From Agelaius tricolor (Eukaryota; Chordata; Aves; Passeriformes; Icteridae): a stretch of 64,000 nt of DNA. The stretch covers positions 1,443,501 to 1,507,500 of the forward strand of contig JALJCS010000039.1 in NCBI GenBank assembly GCA_023055355.1. The letters are read 5' to 3'. The notes beneath the pieces were generated by a model, which was not told the DNA's origin, did not search any database, and saw only the letters and a list, made by a program, of their open reading frames with translations. Below are positions 46,712 to 57,480 of the stretch, in pieces. The position numbers and the translations under genes are program-made. Every line of letters starts with the position of its first letter. Positions within the stretch are counted from its first letter, which is position 1.

Positions 46712-47098
46712 TGTCGCAGACATCTTTCATGAAAAATCCTTTCTTAGGATTTTTCCTTGTGAGAAGCTGCAGTTTCAGCAACCAAAAGTAAACAGTGGTT
46801 ATCTGCTGCTGTGGAATGCAACAGGTAGACCTGGGATTGGTCTCCTGTGGATGCCTGGATTTACTAACCACTCATGGCAGAGCTGGCTCTTGGTCTCTGT
46901 CTGAGACACAGATCTTTGTTATTCATTCTTGTCTATTCTTAGCTTAGCTAGCTTCTGAAGAAACCTTTTCCTTTCTATTTCTTTTTACTGTAGTCTTAAT
47001 GTAACATATATCATAAAATAATAAATCAAGCCTTCTGATCATGGAGTCAACATTCTCGTCTCTTCTTCCTCCTGAAAACCCTTGTGACCATGGTCACA
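46712..47098 (+). repeat. 5' LTR of the non-autonomous element
   Basis: Starts TGTCGCAGACATC and ends GGTCACA; it contains ataaaataataaatcaagcc with AATAAA at about 47020. The 3' LTR matches it except for a short deletion around the tctctgtctgag segment and scattered changes. Confidence 0.75.
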
Positions 47099-47100
47099 AT

Positions 47101-47118
47101 TGGTGACCCCTCGACTGA
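47101..47118 (+). other. primer binding site, partial tRNA-Trp match
   Basis: TGGTGACCCC follows the LTR after two bases and equals the first ten bases of the tRNA-Trp primer complement used by avian alpharetroviruses. The next bases (TCGACTGA) diverge from it. Confidence 0.6.
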
Positions 47119-47601
47119 GGAGGACAATCATCACTTGGTCAGACCACCAGAGGAGCATTGCTACACTGGGTAAACCCCGAATGTGTGGCATTGATGGTTG
47201 CTTCACAAGTGACCACAGAAGTGGATTCTAGCCAGGAGCTGAAGAACTGAAGATCCGAATTTGGACAGAGTTCTCAGCAAGGCTGACCACAAAGAGAACC
47301 TTCTGAAAAGCCTCCAGGAAGATGTTCAGAAAGCTCAGCAGCACCGTGCAGATAGCCAGAGAGTCCTGGACACTGTCACAAGGTACTGTTGGTTTTTCCC
47401 CTCCTAAAGATGAGGCCATTCGCAGTTTGTGGCTGCTCATCTGGAGGACTTCTCCCCTAGAGGATGAGGTTCCATTCTCCCCTTCAGAGGAGAAACTTAT
47501 TGCCCTCTGGCAAAAATGGGGTGAAGAGGACGGAATTCTCCTGTTGGAGACAGATCTCTGAGTTTTTTTGATGGGCAAAGCTCTTTGGGTTTTTTACGAA
47601 T

Positions 47602-48705
47602 GTGCTATATGCCCTCGATATGTTCATCTGGGAGTGTATGGACTCCATTTTCCAATTCTTTTTGGACCGTGGGTTCGGATACCCCTCGATTTATCCAACC
47701 TTTTTGTTGCTCTTTCTAGTCTTGAAATGGAGAGCAGCTGTTTTTCCCTGGATTGCTAACCGCAAGGGGAAAGCCCCGTTCCCCCCAGTTCCGGGGGAAG
47801 ACCCTTTGGAGGGGGACGATCTGCTGCTTTCCAGCCCCCCTGAACCACAGCGGGGGGGCGAAGTTTTGCCCGCAGCCAAAGTTTATTTTACTGCGTCTTC
47901 GGAGCATGCTCAGACGGAGCCATTTTTTCCCCCCTCCCGTTGCTCTCAGTGGGGATGGGAGTAGGCGGTGCCGCCCCGGCCAGTTCCGCGAGCACCGCCC
48001 CGGCCAGCGCCGCAAGCGCCACCCCGCCCAGCGCCGTGAGCACCGCCTCAACCTGCCCCGCAGGTGCGGGCGGTTCCCTGCGCGGCCCCTCCCGTGGCCG
48101 TCCCTCCGGCAGAGCCTGTGGGCGCTCCGGCCGCGGTTCCACCAGCTTCCCTGCCTGCATCTGAGGCCTCAGAGACACCTCTTCCCGCAGCTGCGCCGAT
48201 ATTGCTGGGCAACAGCGATCCAGCGCTCCCCCCGGCCGTCCCGCTGCCTTCTGCGACTGCGGTTCCGCGGCCGATGTCCGGAGCAGAAGATGCTGCCGAC
48301 CCCGTGCCGCCCCCACCGCCCCCACCGCCTCCCCAGGCGGCCCCGCTGCCCTCCCCAGCAGTTCTGCCGCCTGCGGGGACTCCGTCCTCCGTGTCTGCAT
48401 CAGAGGCTTCCCTGGAGCCGGCGGCAGCTGCAGCAGCACCTCCTGCATCCAGTGTGACTTCCTCCCCGAGTTTTTCGGGTTGTCCTGGGGCTGCCCCTAC
48501 GGGGGGAGCTGGGACAGGGGAAGAGGGCGTCAGCCTGTCCTTCCATGGAGGAGGCATGGCCCGACAGCTGGCTGTGGGCGCAGCCCAGCTGCCTGTTTTC
48601 AAGATCAGCATTTTTGGCGGGTTGGGGGGTGTTTGGTCCGGGGTTTCCCCCTGGGGGATGCGAATCTCTCTGTCGCCCCTCGCGCGCCCCAGTGGCGAGG
48701 GGTAG
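47602..48705 (+). pseudogene. gag-like alanine/proline-rich frame of the non-autonomous element
   Basis: One frame runs from 47602 to 48705 and is broken only by TAG at 47962 and TGA at about 48037. The first third has hydrophobic and aromatic residues (FIWECMDSIFQFFLDRG). The rest is almost entirely Ala/Pro/Val/Ser with a run of eight or nine prolines near 48310. No capsid MHR and no zinc knuckle is present. A short separate frame (47322-47561, MFRKLSSTVQIARE...) precedes it. It might be a diverged Gag or merely GC-rich packaging sequence. Confidence 0.4.
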
Positions 48706-49752
48706 GTGGGTCCCGAAAGTTCTGCCCCTGGTCCCCAGCCCAGAGGGGGTGGAGGTGGTGCCGGGAGACAGATGGGAGGAACACCTGGTGCATTTGCATT
48801 GCAGAGGCAGAGGGCACAGCAGGAAGCGAGCATCGCTTGTCTGCTGTGGGGAAAGGACATCCCCAGACCCGAGACAAAGATTCTCGGGACAGCTTCTGTC
48901 TTCCCATTGCCGGCATGCCTCGGTGATTTTGGGGAAAGGAAGAGGTTGGTCACCCCTTCTGCCATTGTACTGGCAGCAGGGTGCGGGTCTGTGCCAATGC
49001 AGAGCCTGCCTCAGGGGCTGGGCCTGGGCTGTCTGGCTTGGTTGCTTGGGCCAGGGCCACCTCCCAGCCTCCTGTTGGGTTTGGGGGCTTTGCTTCCCCC
49101 TTCTGGTCCTAGGCCACCTTTCAGTGGGCCAGGTCTGGGGTTCCTGATCCTTCCACATGGGCCAGGGCCCCCAGGGGCCTCTCTCTGGCTCCTCTGCTGC
49201 TGCTGCTCTTTCCGACAAGACAAAAAAAAAAAAAAAAAAATTGAACTGAATAAAAAAGGGTGAAAGAGCTGGCAGCAGCTCAGAGGCATTGAGGAGCCAG
49301 GGATTGGCTTCAGCCCAAGTTGTTCAATAAAGGGCTGTGGCAAGACATTTCAGAAATTTTCTCAAAATTGTTTGAAGACTGTCAATGGACTTTTGATAAC
49401 TATTGATGGACTTTTTCTGTAGCAAGCCTGTTTCAGGACCAAAAGAAACTTTCAGATATGGCAAAGAGGAACATCTTCAAGCCATGGACTTTTCCTGAAA
49501 CTCAGCTGCTTGGACTTGAATTTTCTTTGCATTGTTTTTTCATTTTCTTATATTATAAAATTGTTTTAGTGATATGATAGAATTTATGTTCTACGGGTGA
49601 AGAAATTCCAAGTGCATTCCACAGGAGCACTTGAGTGGAGTTTGATTGGCAACAGATAACCTGTCAAGTGCTTGTCTTTTTCTTCGGCATGAGTACAGCA
49701 GAGAAAATTACAAACACTTTTCCTTTTAATTTAACTAAAAAAAAAAGGTGAC

Positions 49753-50117
49753 GTCGCAGACATCTTTCATGAAAAATCCTTTCTTAGGATTTTTCCTTGT
49801 GAGAAGCTGCAGTTTCAGCAACCAAAGTAAACAGTGGTTATCTGCTGCTGTGGAATGCAACAGGTAGACCCATGATTGGTCTCCTGTGGGTGTTTGGATT
49901 TCTTGACCACTCATGGCAGAGCTGGCTCTTGATCTTTGTTATTCATTCTTTTCTATTCTTAGCTTAGCTAGCTTCTGAAGAAACCTTTCCTTTCTATTGC
50001 TTTTTAGTATAGTCTTAATGTAACATATATCATAAAATAATAAATCAAGCCTTCTGATCATGGAGTCAACATTCTCGTCTCTTCTTCATCCTGAAAACCC
50101 TTGTGACCACAGTTACA
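49753..50117 (+). repeat. 3' LTR of the non-autonomous element
   Basis: Begins with a changed first base (cgtcgcagac) after an A-rich purine run that may be the polypurine tract (aaaaaaaaggtga). It ends near gttaca at 50117. AATAAA is intact near 50038. Confidence 0.7.
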
Positions 50118-51166
50118 GGGAGTGCTCCCTGTGTCCAGCTGTCCCTGCCGGATGGCCCCAGGGCAGAGCCCAGCCGGGCTCGCACTGCAGCCCCTGGAGC
50201 TTGGGGCAGACAGGGCTCCCAGAGCTGAGGTTCCTGGGGAGCACCCGGAGCTGTGCCTTGCACTCTGTTGCCGTGTGTCACAGTGCAGGCTGGCTCATGC
50301 TGTGTGAATGGACCAGCCCTGGTTTGACTGCCAGGGGCCTCGCCCAGTCACATCTCTCCCAGGGCTGCAGCATTTCACTGGCCAGAATCTGACAAGGCAT
50401 AGAGATCAGAGCAATGAAATTATCCAGACAGGGTTTGTCAAAGGCCCTTTAGAAGGAAGGGCTTGAGAATAAACGCTCCCTGTTTGCCACATGAACATCG
50501 AGGTGAGTGCTCTCTCTGTCTCCAAGCCACTCCCCCTCCAGCCAACGTTACAGCCACCCACTCCCTCACACATCCCCCTCGTGCCTTCCCACTGCCGTGT
50601 CCTGTCAGGGCTTCCCAGCCCCTCATCCCTTCATGGCCCCATCCCCTCAGGCCCTGCCCCAGCCCGGCCAAGCTGCCCGGCAGCAGCGCCGCAGCCCCAC
50701 AGCAGCTCCAGAGGAGCCCCATCCAGAGGCACCCGGGAGCCCTCAGCAAGGCAGCCAGCAGCAGACGGGAAGGAGGACACAGAGGGCGCTTCCTGCCTGG
50801 CACAGGGCTTGTGGCCATCTCCAGGCACCGCTCTGGCAGGGATCCCCACAGCTCCAGGCCCTGCCCAGCCGCTCTGTCACCAGCACAAAGGCTTCAGCAG
50901 AACCATCAAAGGCCAAGGGGCTTCTGGCCATTTTCCCTGCAACACTGCACGCCTGGACAGCTGGCTGAGCCCAGGCACCCTCCTCCCCCTCTTCCCCTAA
51001 GCCCTGCAGAGCCTAGGGAGCAAAAGAAAGCTCCTGGGAGTCTGTGTATTGTAACAAACTCTATATTGATATACTAAAGAAAAACCAAAAAGAAGAAAAG
51101 AACAATCTGAAAGAAATAGAAAATTCCCCCTGGCTCAGGTGGCCCCAGCAGACAGAGCCTCTGGCA
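50118..51166 (-). other. 3' flank of MROH gene C, no other gene seen
   Basis: C- and CT-rich DNA with long but low-complexity frames on both strands. gaataaacgctccc (about 50469) might be the end of an LTR in plus orientation. No canonical AATAAA in the minus sense was seen within about 600 bases after the gene C stop; aatacac near 51045 is a weak candidate. Confidence 0.35.
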
Positions 51167-54100
51167 TCAGCTCTCTGCAGAGCTGCAGCAGCGCAGCCAG
51201 CCGAGCGCCGAGAGACGAGGCCGAGTCCTCCATGCCCTGCGGAGCTGATCTTGCAGCCTCTGGAAGATGGAATATTGCTCACTCTGCAGTGCCTGGAGGA
51301 CATCCAATGTTGGAAGTGCCACGTCTGACATGGCACTGCTGGTGTCCTCTGTCAGGTGTTGAAGGTCTGAAAGAGAGAGAGACAGAGCCATGGTCAGATG
51401 CCGCATCTGCGGGGAGCCGAGGAGAGCCCCCTGGCAGGGCCATGGCAGCCGGCTCTAGCCATGGGCAGGAGGGAGCAGGGAGCAAGGGGAGCAGCCTGAA
51501 GCTGCTGGCCACAAATGCCCCGGGTGGCCCTGAAATCTCGGTGTGCTCTGCCCACGCCACCCCTGGTGCGCACAGGGAGCAGAGCCCTCGGCAGCCGGGG
51601 CAGGGCTTGCAGCTCCCCCGGCAGCCCCCGCTGGCCTCACTCACCGCTGCAGATGAGCCGGAGCTCTTCCTTCCTCCCCCTCAGGTGCCGCCCGGCCATG
51701 CCTGTGAACACAGAGCCTGTCAGGGCGCCAGCGGCACAGCTCCCTGCCAGCGGCGCTGCCGGCGCTGTGGCCACACGGGCTGCTGGCCCGGCAGGGCTCA
51801 GCCCGGGCCCTTGCCGCACGCTGCCGCCCCAGGGCACGGCTGCCAGAGGGCGGCAGCAGCAATGCCCAGGTCAGGCAGGGCTCCGCAGCGCCGGGCCCGG
51901 CTGGCGCTGCCGGGGCAGCAGGCGGGGCTGGGGCCGAGCTGCGGCGGGCCGGGCCGGGGAGGGAGCCCGGGCTCGTGGCTCACCCATGAACCTGATGGCC
52001 GCCTCTCGCAGGGACTCCTGTGGGCTCTGCAGGTAGCGCAGGGCCCGGCGCAGGTGCTCAGCCGCTCTGCTGCTGTCCTCTGCCAGCTGGAGAGAGCGGC
52101 AGGAGGGAAGGCTAGGCGCGGGCTCAGCCCCTGGGCCGGGCGCTGCCTGCACCGCCCTCAGGGGGCTTCTCTGGGCTGAGGCTGGGGCTTGCAGGCCGTC
52201 CTTACCAGGCACTTGCTGAACTTCCACAGATTCTGGCTCTTCACCAGTCTTTCAAGATCCCTCCTCTTCAGGAACTTGGCCACACAAAGCAGCGTTTTCC
52301 CAGAAGCCTGGAGAGCAGCAGAGACGCGGAGATGGCCCCACAGCCCAGGGCGCAGGAGCTGCGTCCCTGTGCCATGGCCTGCAGGAGGCTGCAGCCCGGC
52401 AGGCGCCAGGCCAGGAGGCAGCCGAGCCCCCTGCCAGGGGGACAGCAGCAGCCCACGAGTCCTCACCTGTGCCACAAGCCGATTGTCATCATGGCAGTGG
52501 AAGAAGAGGGGCAGCAGGCTCTGGCGCAGGGGTGTCTTCAGGGCCTTTTTTTCCCTTTCCTGTGGAAGAGTCACCAACGTTTGGAAGAGCAGGATGGAGA
52601 TCAGCTGAACCTGCCAATTGTTCTGGATGGAAGCAAGAAGACAAGAGCTCAGCATTGCGGCTGCACGGGGCTCAGCTTGGCGCAGGCCTGCAAATGCACA
52701 GGACACAGTGTGCGGGCAGCAGCCAGTGGCCGTGGCTGGGGGCAGTGAGCCTTACATGGTCAAAGAGTGGCAGGAGCGCCTCAAGCAGCTGCAGTGTGAT
52801 GGGGCCGGGCATCAGCGTGTTGTTGTCCAAGATGATAAAGCTGAGTAGCATGACTGTCATGAAAACTACCTCTCCATCTGCATCCCACAGGGAGTGCACA
52901 AGACTTTCAGTCAGGCTCCACATTTTTTTGGTCTGTGTGGAAGACAAGTTTGTGAAATGCCATCCTGCTGCCGCAGGGCCCAGAGGCCAAAGGCCTGTCG
53001 CCAAGCACTGGAGCAGCTGAACTGGGAGGCAGGAGAGCTGGGAGCAGCTGCCCCAGCGCCCAAAGCCCTGCCAAGCCCAAGCGACTGCATTGCCCAGCTC
53101 AGCCTCAGCCCCTGCCCCCTTCTCACCATGAAGGGCTCCTCAATGAGCTCAAGAAGGGCCCTGAGCGCCAGGCGACGCCTCTCTCTGCACTGGCTCTGCA
53201 GCTGCCTTGACAAGATTTGCAGGACTCTTTTAGCACCACGTTCACTCAAGTCCAGGCACTGGAGGACCTGAAAGGCACAGGGCAGTGACAGGGGAGCCGG
53301 CCGGCGGGAGCCCAGAGCCGCACAGGGCTGGGCCCAGGCAGCAGCACAGGGCGCGGGCACCGTCCCAGGCAGCTGCGGCTCCCAGAGGGCAGAGAGCTGG
53401 GAGGCAGCTCAGCCAGGCAGCGCTGGCCATCAGGCTCACCTCCACAAGGAAGGCCAGGGCGGGCAGCTGCCAGCGTGGCTCCTGTGTGCTGAGCAGCCGC
53501 AGCAGGTAGCGAGCGATCCGGGAGCACAAGGGGATGGAGACACAGCACATCTCCCTGGCAGGAGAAAAAGGAGCCAAGGCTGTGGGCCAGGGGGACAAAC
53601 CTCTGCCAGGACTGACTCCCAGAGCTCTGCTCTTTCCCCAGCATCCTGCAAGAGGCCCTGGGCTATTTGGGAGGCAGCTCTTCTGGGCACCCTCCTCTGC
53701 CAGCCTTTTCCAGTCTGCTTGGCCATCCCTCGGTGACAAGGCCCTCTGGCCCACGACTCGGGGACTCTGTGGAGCTCCCTGGGCACACATTTCAGAGGCT
53801 GTGGGGAGAAGGGGCTCTCACCTGGCCAGCAGAGCCACGGCATAGTGGTGGGTGTCAGCACATAGCAGCGTGTCCCAGCCACAATGGCTTTCCATTGCCA
53901 CCACCACATCCTCGTGCTGCATTCGGCAGAGCAGGCACTTCAGGGTCTGCACTGCAAACCTGCGTGCACAGCAAAGGCCAGGTCATGCTGGGAGTACTGG
54001 CTCCTGGCCAGGGACATGGCAGGGACAGGAGAAGTGGGATGGAGCACCTGTTTGGGCTGGTGGCAAGGCCGTATTCCTCCTGGCATATCCCCTTCCAGAA

Positions 54101-56024
54101 GGCATCGACCTCCTCTGGCATATCCAGAGTGCTGAAGAACACTTGGGAGAGCAGATGCACAAAGAGGCGGGGGAAATGCACCGTCACCATATGTGGGACA
54201 CAGGGCACCTGGAGGATCTTCCACATCACCACGGTTGCCTGCAAAGGACAAAGCCCCCAGAGACAGCGCTCAGTGCCCAGGTGTCCGTGTGGCAGGGCCC
54301 GAGCTTGGCAGGGAGAGGCCCGGAGAGAGGCAGGGGGAGCACGGGGCCTGCTGGGCCTGGAGCTGCCCCTGGGCCAGGTTTCAGGCCTCTGCCTGAGGCA
54401 GGGAGATCCAGTGGGGGAAGGGGGATGGAGAGGCGGCCTTGGGGCCAGCAAAGGCCACTTGCAGAAACTCACAGCCAGGACAAAGACACCCGTTTTGTCC
54501 CCATCGGCGGTGCACGTGCTGTGCTTGGGCCAGCTCCCCAGCACGTGCAGGAGTATCAGCAGCGCCGGCTCTGCAGTCCTGGGCGAGCACATGATGCTCT
54601 TCCACATGGTGAAAGCAGCTCTGTGGGGTTAAAGCTCTGTCTCAGGGGGGTCTCAGACCCAGCAGCGGGGCCTGGGCAGCAGTGGGGAGCTGAGCTGGCT
54701 GCCAGCTCTGCCTCTGCCCAATGCCACTGGCCAGCAGCAGCCAGGCAGCCCAGCCCTGTGGGGACAGGCCCCTGAGGGGCAGCGAGGGAGCATGGCAGCA
54801 GGCTGGGGGGCTGACGTGCCAGGGCTGGCAAAGGGAGCAGCCAGAGGGCCCTGGAACTCTCTGTTGGTCAGGCCAGGCTACAACCTGTACAACCTGGGCC
54901 AGGCTGTACAGGTTGATGGGCTGGGGAGCCCTGAGCCCCTCTGGGCACGTGGGCCCCATACCTGTCACAGGACGGGGCCACACGCAGGAGCGTCACGACT
55001 ACGTCAGCAGGCTGTGCTTCTGTCAGATCCAGCAGGCTCCTGTTCAGCCTGTGCTCAGCAAACTGATTGGCCAGGAGCCACTGGTGGATGTATCTGACCA
55101 TGGCAGGCACCTGGAGAAGGCATGGGGAGACTTGGAAAGCTGCCAGAAGGAGGAATGTCCCCAGCTTCTCCAGACAAGTGCTTCCCTTGCCACCACGCTG
55201 CCATGGCCTCCAAGAGTTCCAGTGAGCAGCAGGCATGGCTTGGGCGAGCAAGCAATTCCTGGCAGGATCAAGCCTGGCCACAGGCTGCTTACTTGCTTTG
55301 GGTTGGAAAAGCCTTCCTCTACGAGCATATCCAGCAGAGCAGCACTGGTCTTGGTTTTGAAGATGTGCGAATAGGCTCTGAGCCCAGTGCCCATGGTGCT
55401 GGTCTCTTCCGCCCGAATTTTCTTGATGAATTTGCAAACCAGCTGTAGGAGAAGGGCAAGAAGCCAGGCATGTTGCAGGCAATGCTCCAAGCGCGGTGCC
55501 AGCAGGCCCAGCCCAGGTGGGAATGGCTGCAGGTACCTGCGCTGTTCTGCGGAAGAGGCCACGGGCGGGCTCCTGCTCTTGTGTGCGCTCCAGGGCTGCA
55601 CCTGGCAAAGAGCAAGCGCAGGCAGAGCTGAGGGGCTGCGGGAGAGGCCGGAGAACACGGCCCAGCCCTGCGCTGCCCAGGCAGGGAGAGCCCCGGGATG
55701 CCCCAGGGGATGGAGTACAGCCCCTGTGGGGCCCCGGCCCCTTTTCTGTCCTGTCCATGGGCATGGCCCAGGGGATGGGATGGGATGGGATGGGATGGGA
55801 TGGGATGGGATGGGATGGGATGGGATGGGATGGGATGGGATGGGATGCAAAGGCGCCAAGCTGGCTGCAGGCACCAAGCCTGTGGCCCAGCTCTGCCACT
55901 CACCCTCCTGCAGCAGCTCAATTGGCAGCACCTCTTTGGTCTCCTGTGCTGGGGCAGCTGCAGGGCCTTCTTCCTCCTCTTTCCCCCAGGCCACCTTGGG
56001 CGCTCTCGGGGGTCTCTGCTCCAT
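51167..56024 (-). CDS. maestro HEAT-like repeat (MROH) family protein, gene C
   Basis: Fifteen exons, 670 residues, uninterrupted. In transcript order: 55904-56024, 55537-55601, 55293-55442, 54962-55110, 54473-54620, 54048-54238, 53822-53959, 53440-53554, 53127-53267, 52756-52932, 52467-52622, 52206-52307, 51984-52086, 51645-51701, 51167-51366 (2013 bases). The start chosen is the ATG at 56024 (MEQRPP); an in-frame start 21 codons upstream is also open. Exon lengths equal those of A and B except exon 1 (+3), exon 3 (150 instead of 309/327 bases), exon 9 (+3) and the last exon. Exon 3 is unrelated to that of A/B (LVCKFIKKIRAEET...). The maestro motif LRYLQSPQESLREAAIRFMG precedes MAGRHLRGRKEEL. 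The tail ends WLRCCSSAES, not DDWYG. Its divergence shows an older duplication than A/B. The function is likely HEAT-repeat scaffolding; partners are unknown. Confidence 0.83.
55771..55847 (+). repeat. (GGGAT)n tract in intron 1 of MROH gene C
   Basis: About fifteen uninterrupted GGGAT units at the same intronic place as in genes A and B. Confidence 0.9.
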
Positions 56025-56039
56025 GTTAGTGCCTGGATT

Positions 56040-56395
56040 TGTGGCTACTTGCAGGAGAGATGCCTCAGAAAAGCTCTGAGTCAGCAAGTCCTGCAGTTGT
56101 GCCTGGAAGGCACCTTCAAGACAGAAGCCTGGGCAAGGCTACAGGACAGCAAGTCCTGCACTCTGGTCTCCAGGGCTCCTGCCACAAGGACAGGAGACTC
56201 CTGACAACGATTGTGGTCGGGCCTCGAGGGCGCTGGTGGCAGGGATGGGAGATGCCTCTGGGGCACCAAGTCCCACGCCCTGCCCTCGAGAGCACCTGCA
56301 GAAGAGAAGTCTTGGCAAGGCCACGCGTCACCAAGTCCTGTGGCCTGGCCTCGAGCTCAGCTGCAGGAATAAGGCCTCGCAAAGGCTGCGGGTAA
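56040..56395 (-). repeat. 5' minisatellite upstream of MROH gene C (about 5 units)
   Basis: Imperfect units of 65-71 bases with caagtcctgcagt-like and gcctcgagggc-like cores. Gene-strand frames of different units read LTQSFSEASLLQ, ARPQDLVTRGLAKTSLLQ and similar. The unit frames are not all in register. Confidence 0.6.
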
Positions 56396-56720
56396 GACAG
56401 GAACGAGCGTGCTGTGTGAGGGCTCCTCACGGCACCGCTCTGTCCTGTTCTGCCCCGTTGTGTGCTCCCAGCAGCCGGGCAAGCTTCTATTTCCCACGTG
56501 TCACAAAGGGGCCTTGGTCACCGGGTTCCGTTCCATGGCACGGTGACCGTGCTGCAGCGTGCCAGCCAGGGCCCTTGCACACACTGCCGCCTGCCCTGGG
56601 GCTGCCCCCAGCCCAGCCCAAGTGGCCCAGGCTGGAAGGAATCCCTGGCAGCAGGTGTCTAAGGCAACCCCACAGGATCTTTAGGAAGGGCTCAGAGCAT
56701 CAGCAAACTGCCCGGCTCTG
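56396..56720 (-). promoter_or_regulatory. conserved upstream block of MROH gene C (candidate promoter)
   Basis: Homologous to 39746-40065, with cacgtg at about 56496, accgggttccgttccatg and caggatctttaggaaggg. No TATA box is evident. 56721-56867 shows nothing recognisable. Confidence 0.35.
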
Positions 56721-56867
56721 CGGGCTCATTCCTATCCCCATATCTTTCACTGAGAGCATTTGAATTTCTAAATTAGAATCATTTGAAGGGAGAGGATTTC
56801 CATTTTCCATTTCAGAGAAGCCTTCTGCCTTCATTAGCAGACGCCTCTCTCTTCAAAGCAAGACAAT

Positions 56868-57060
56868 TGTTTATCATCTTGCAGATCCGCACTTGCTGGG
56901 GAGCCCTGTTTTATACCAGGCACCTGGAGAACCATTCCCAGCAACTGGGAAATCCTAGCTGGTCCATCCACCCATAGATGAGGTCTCCAAATAATAAAGC
57001 CTCTTATTTGGCCTTATCATAAAGCAGAGCAATAGGGCTCAGGAGCTCAGTCCCTGGGTA
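56868..57060 (+). mobile_element. LTR fragment, family shared with 27775-27905
   Basis: It holds gcacttgctggggagcc, catccacccatagatgag and an AATAAAGCC poly(A) signal (about 56993). It is a 3' LTR relic in plus orientation, next to the minus-strand ERV. Confidence 0.4.
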
Positions 57061-57107
57061 GGGACCGGGTGCCCGAAGCTGGCTCGCTCATGCCAACGCC
57101 GCGGGGC

Positions 57108-57480
57108 TGCCATCTAGCAAGCATGGTGATTATCAGCTCTATAGTGATTGCAAGCTCTCAGGATTTCAGCTCTGCTTGCTTGGTAGCGGTGCCCTGGGCT
57201 GGAGGCTGCAGCAGACGGAGAGAGAGGAGAAGGAGAAGGCGCAGGCTGTTCCACGAAAGATGGCTTTATTTGGGGAGGTCCGTGAAGGGTCTCTGCCCTT
57301 CTTCTTTCTCCCCTAATGGGGTACAGCATGCTTCTTTTATAGGGTTGGAAAGGATCCAAGCTTGACCAATGGGTAAGGGGTTAACATGACATTGCCTTAT
57401 AGGGTTACAGAGGTAGGTTAAGGGGTGGAGGACAGGAAAACAGGAATTTTCTTTTGCTGTTTCAGCATTCCTATTGTTCA
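57108..57480 (-). repeat. 3' LTR of the minus-strand ERV
   Basis: On the minus strand it starts TGAACAATAGG at 57480. It has CCTATAAAAG (plus about 57335-57344) and AATAAA (plus 57264-57269). The left end is taken at a TG/CA pair near 57108 and is uncertain. Confidence 0.6.

Larger units (their letters stand above)
46712..50117 (+). mobile_element. non-autonomous LTR retroelement without pol
   Basis: Two closely similar LTRs (46712-47098 and 49753-50117) enclose 2.65 kb that has a primer site but no protease, RT, RNase H or integrase. The internal part carries a short gag-like 5' segment and a long alanine/proline-rich frame. The A-run at about 49223-49241 and a second AATAAA at about 49326 lie in its 3' part. 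The layout is that of a non-autonomous element mobilised in trans, probably by an alpharetrovirus-like relative. A related LTR fragment lies at 9090-9335. Confidence 0.75.

Noticed and set aside
46610..46871. An 86-codon minus-strand frame at the 5' LTR
   Set aside because: It overlaps the LTR start and is repeated in the 3' LTR without conservation of the frame.
47888..48965. Long minus-strand frames opposite the Ala/Pro-rich frame
   Set aside because: GC-rich mirror frames with no domain; the element is in plus orientation by LTR, primer site and poly(A) signals.
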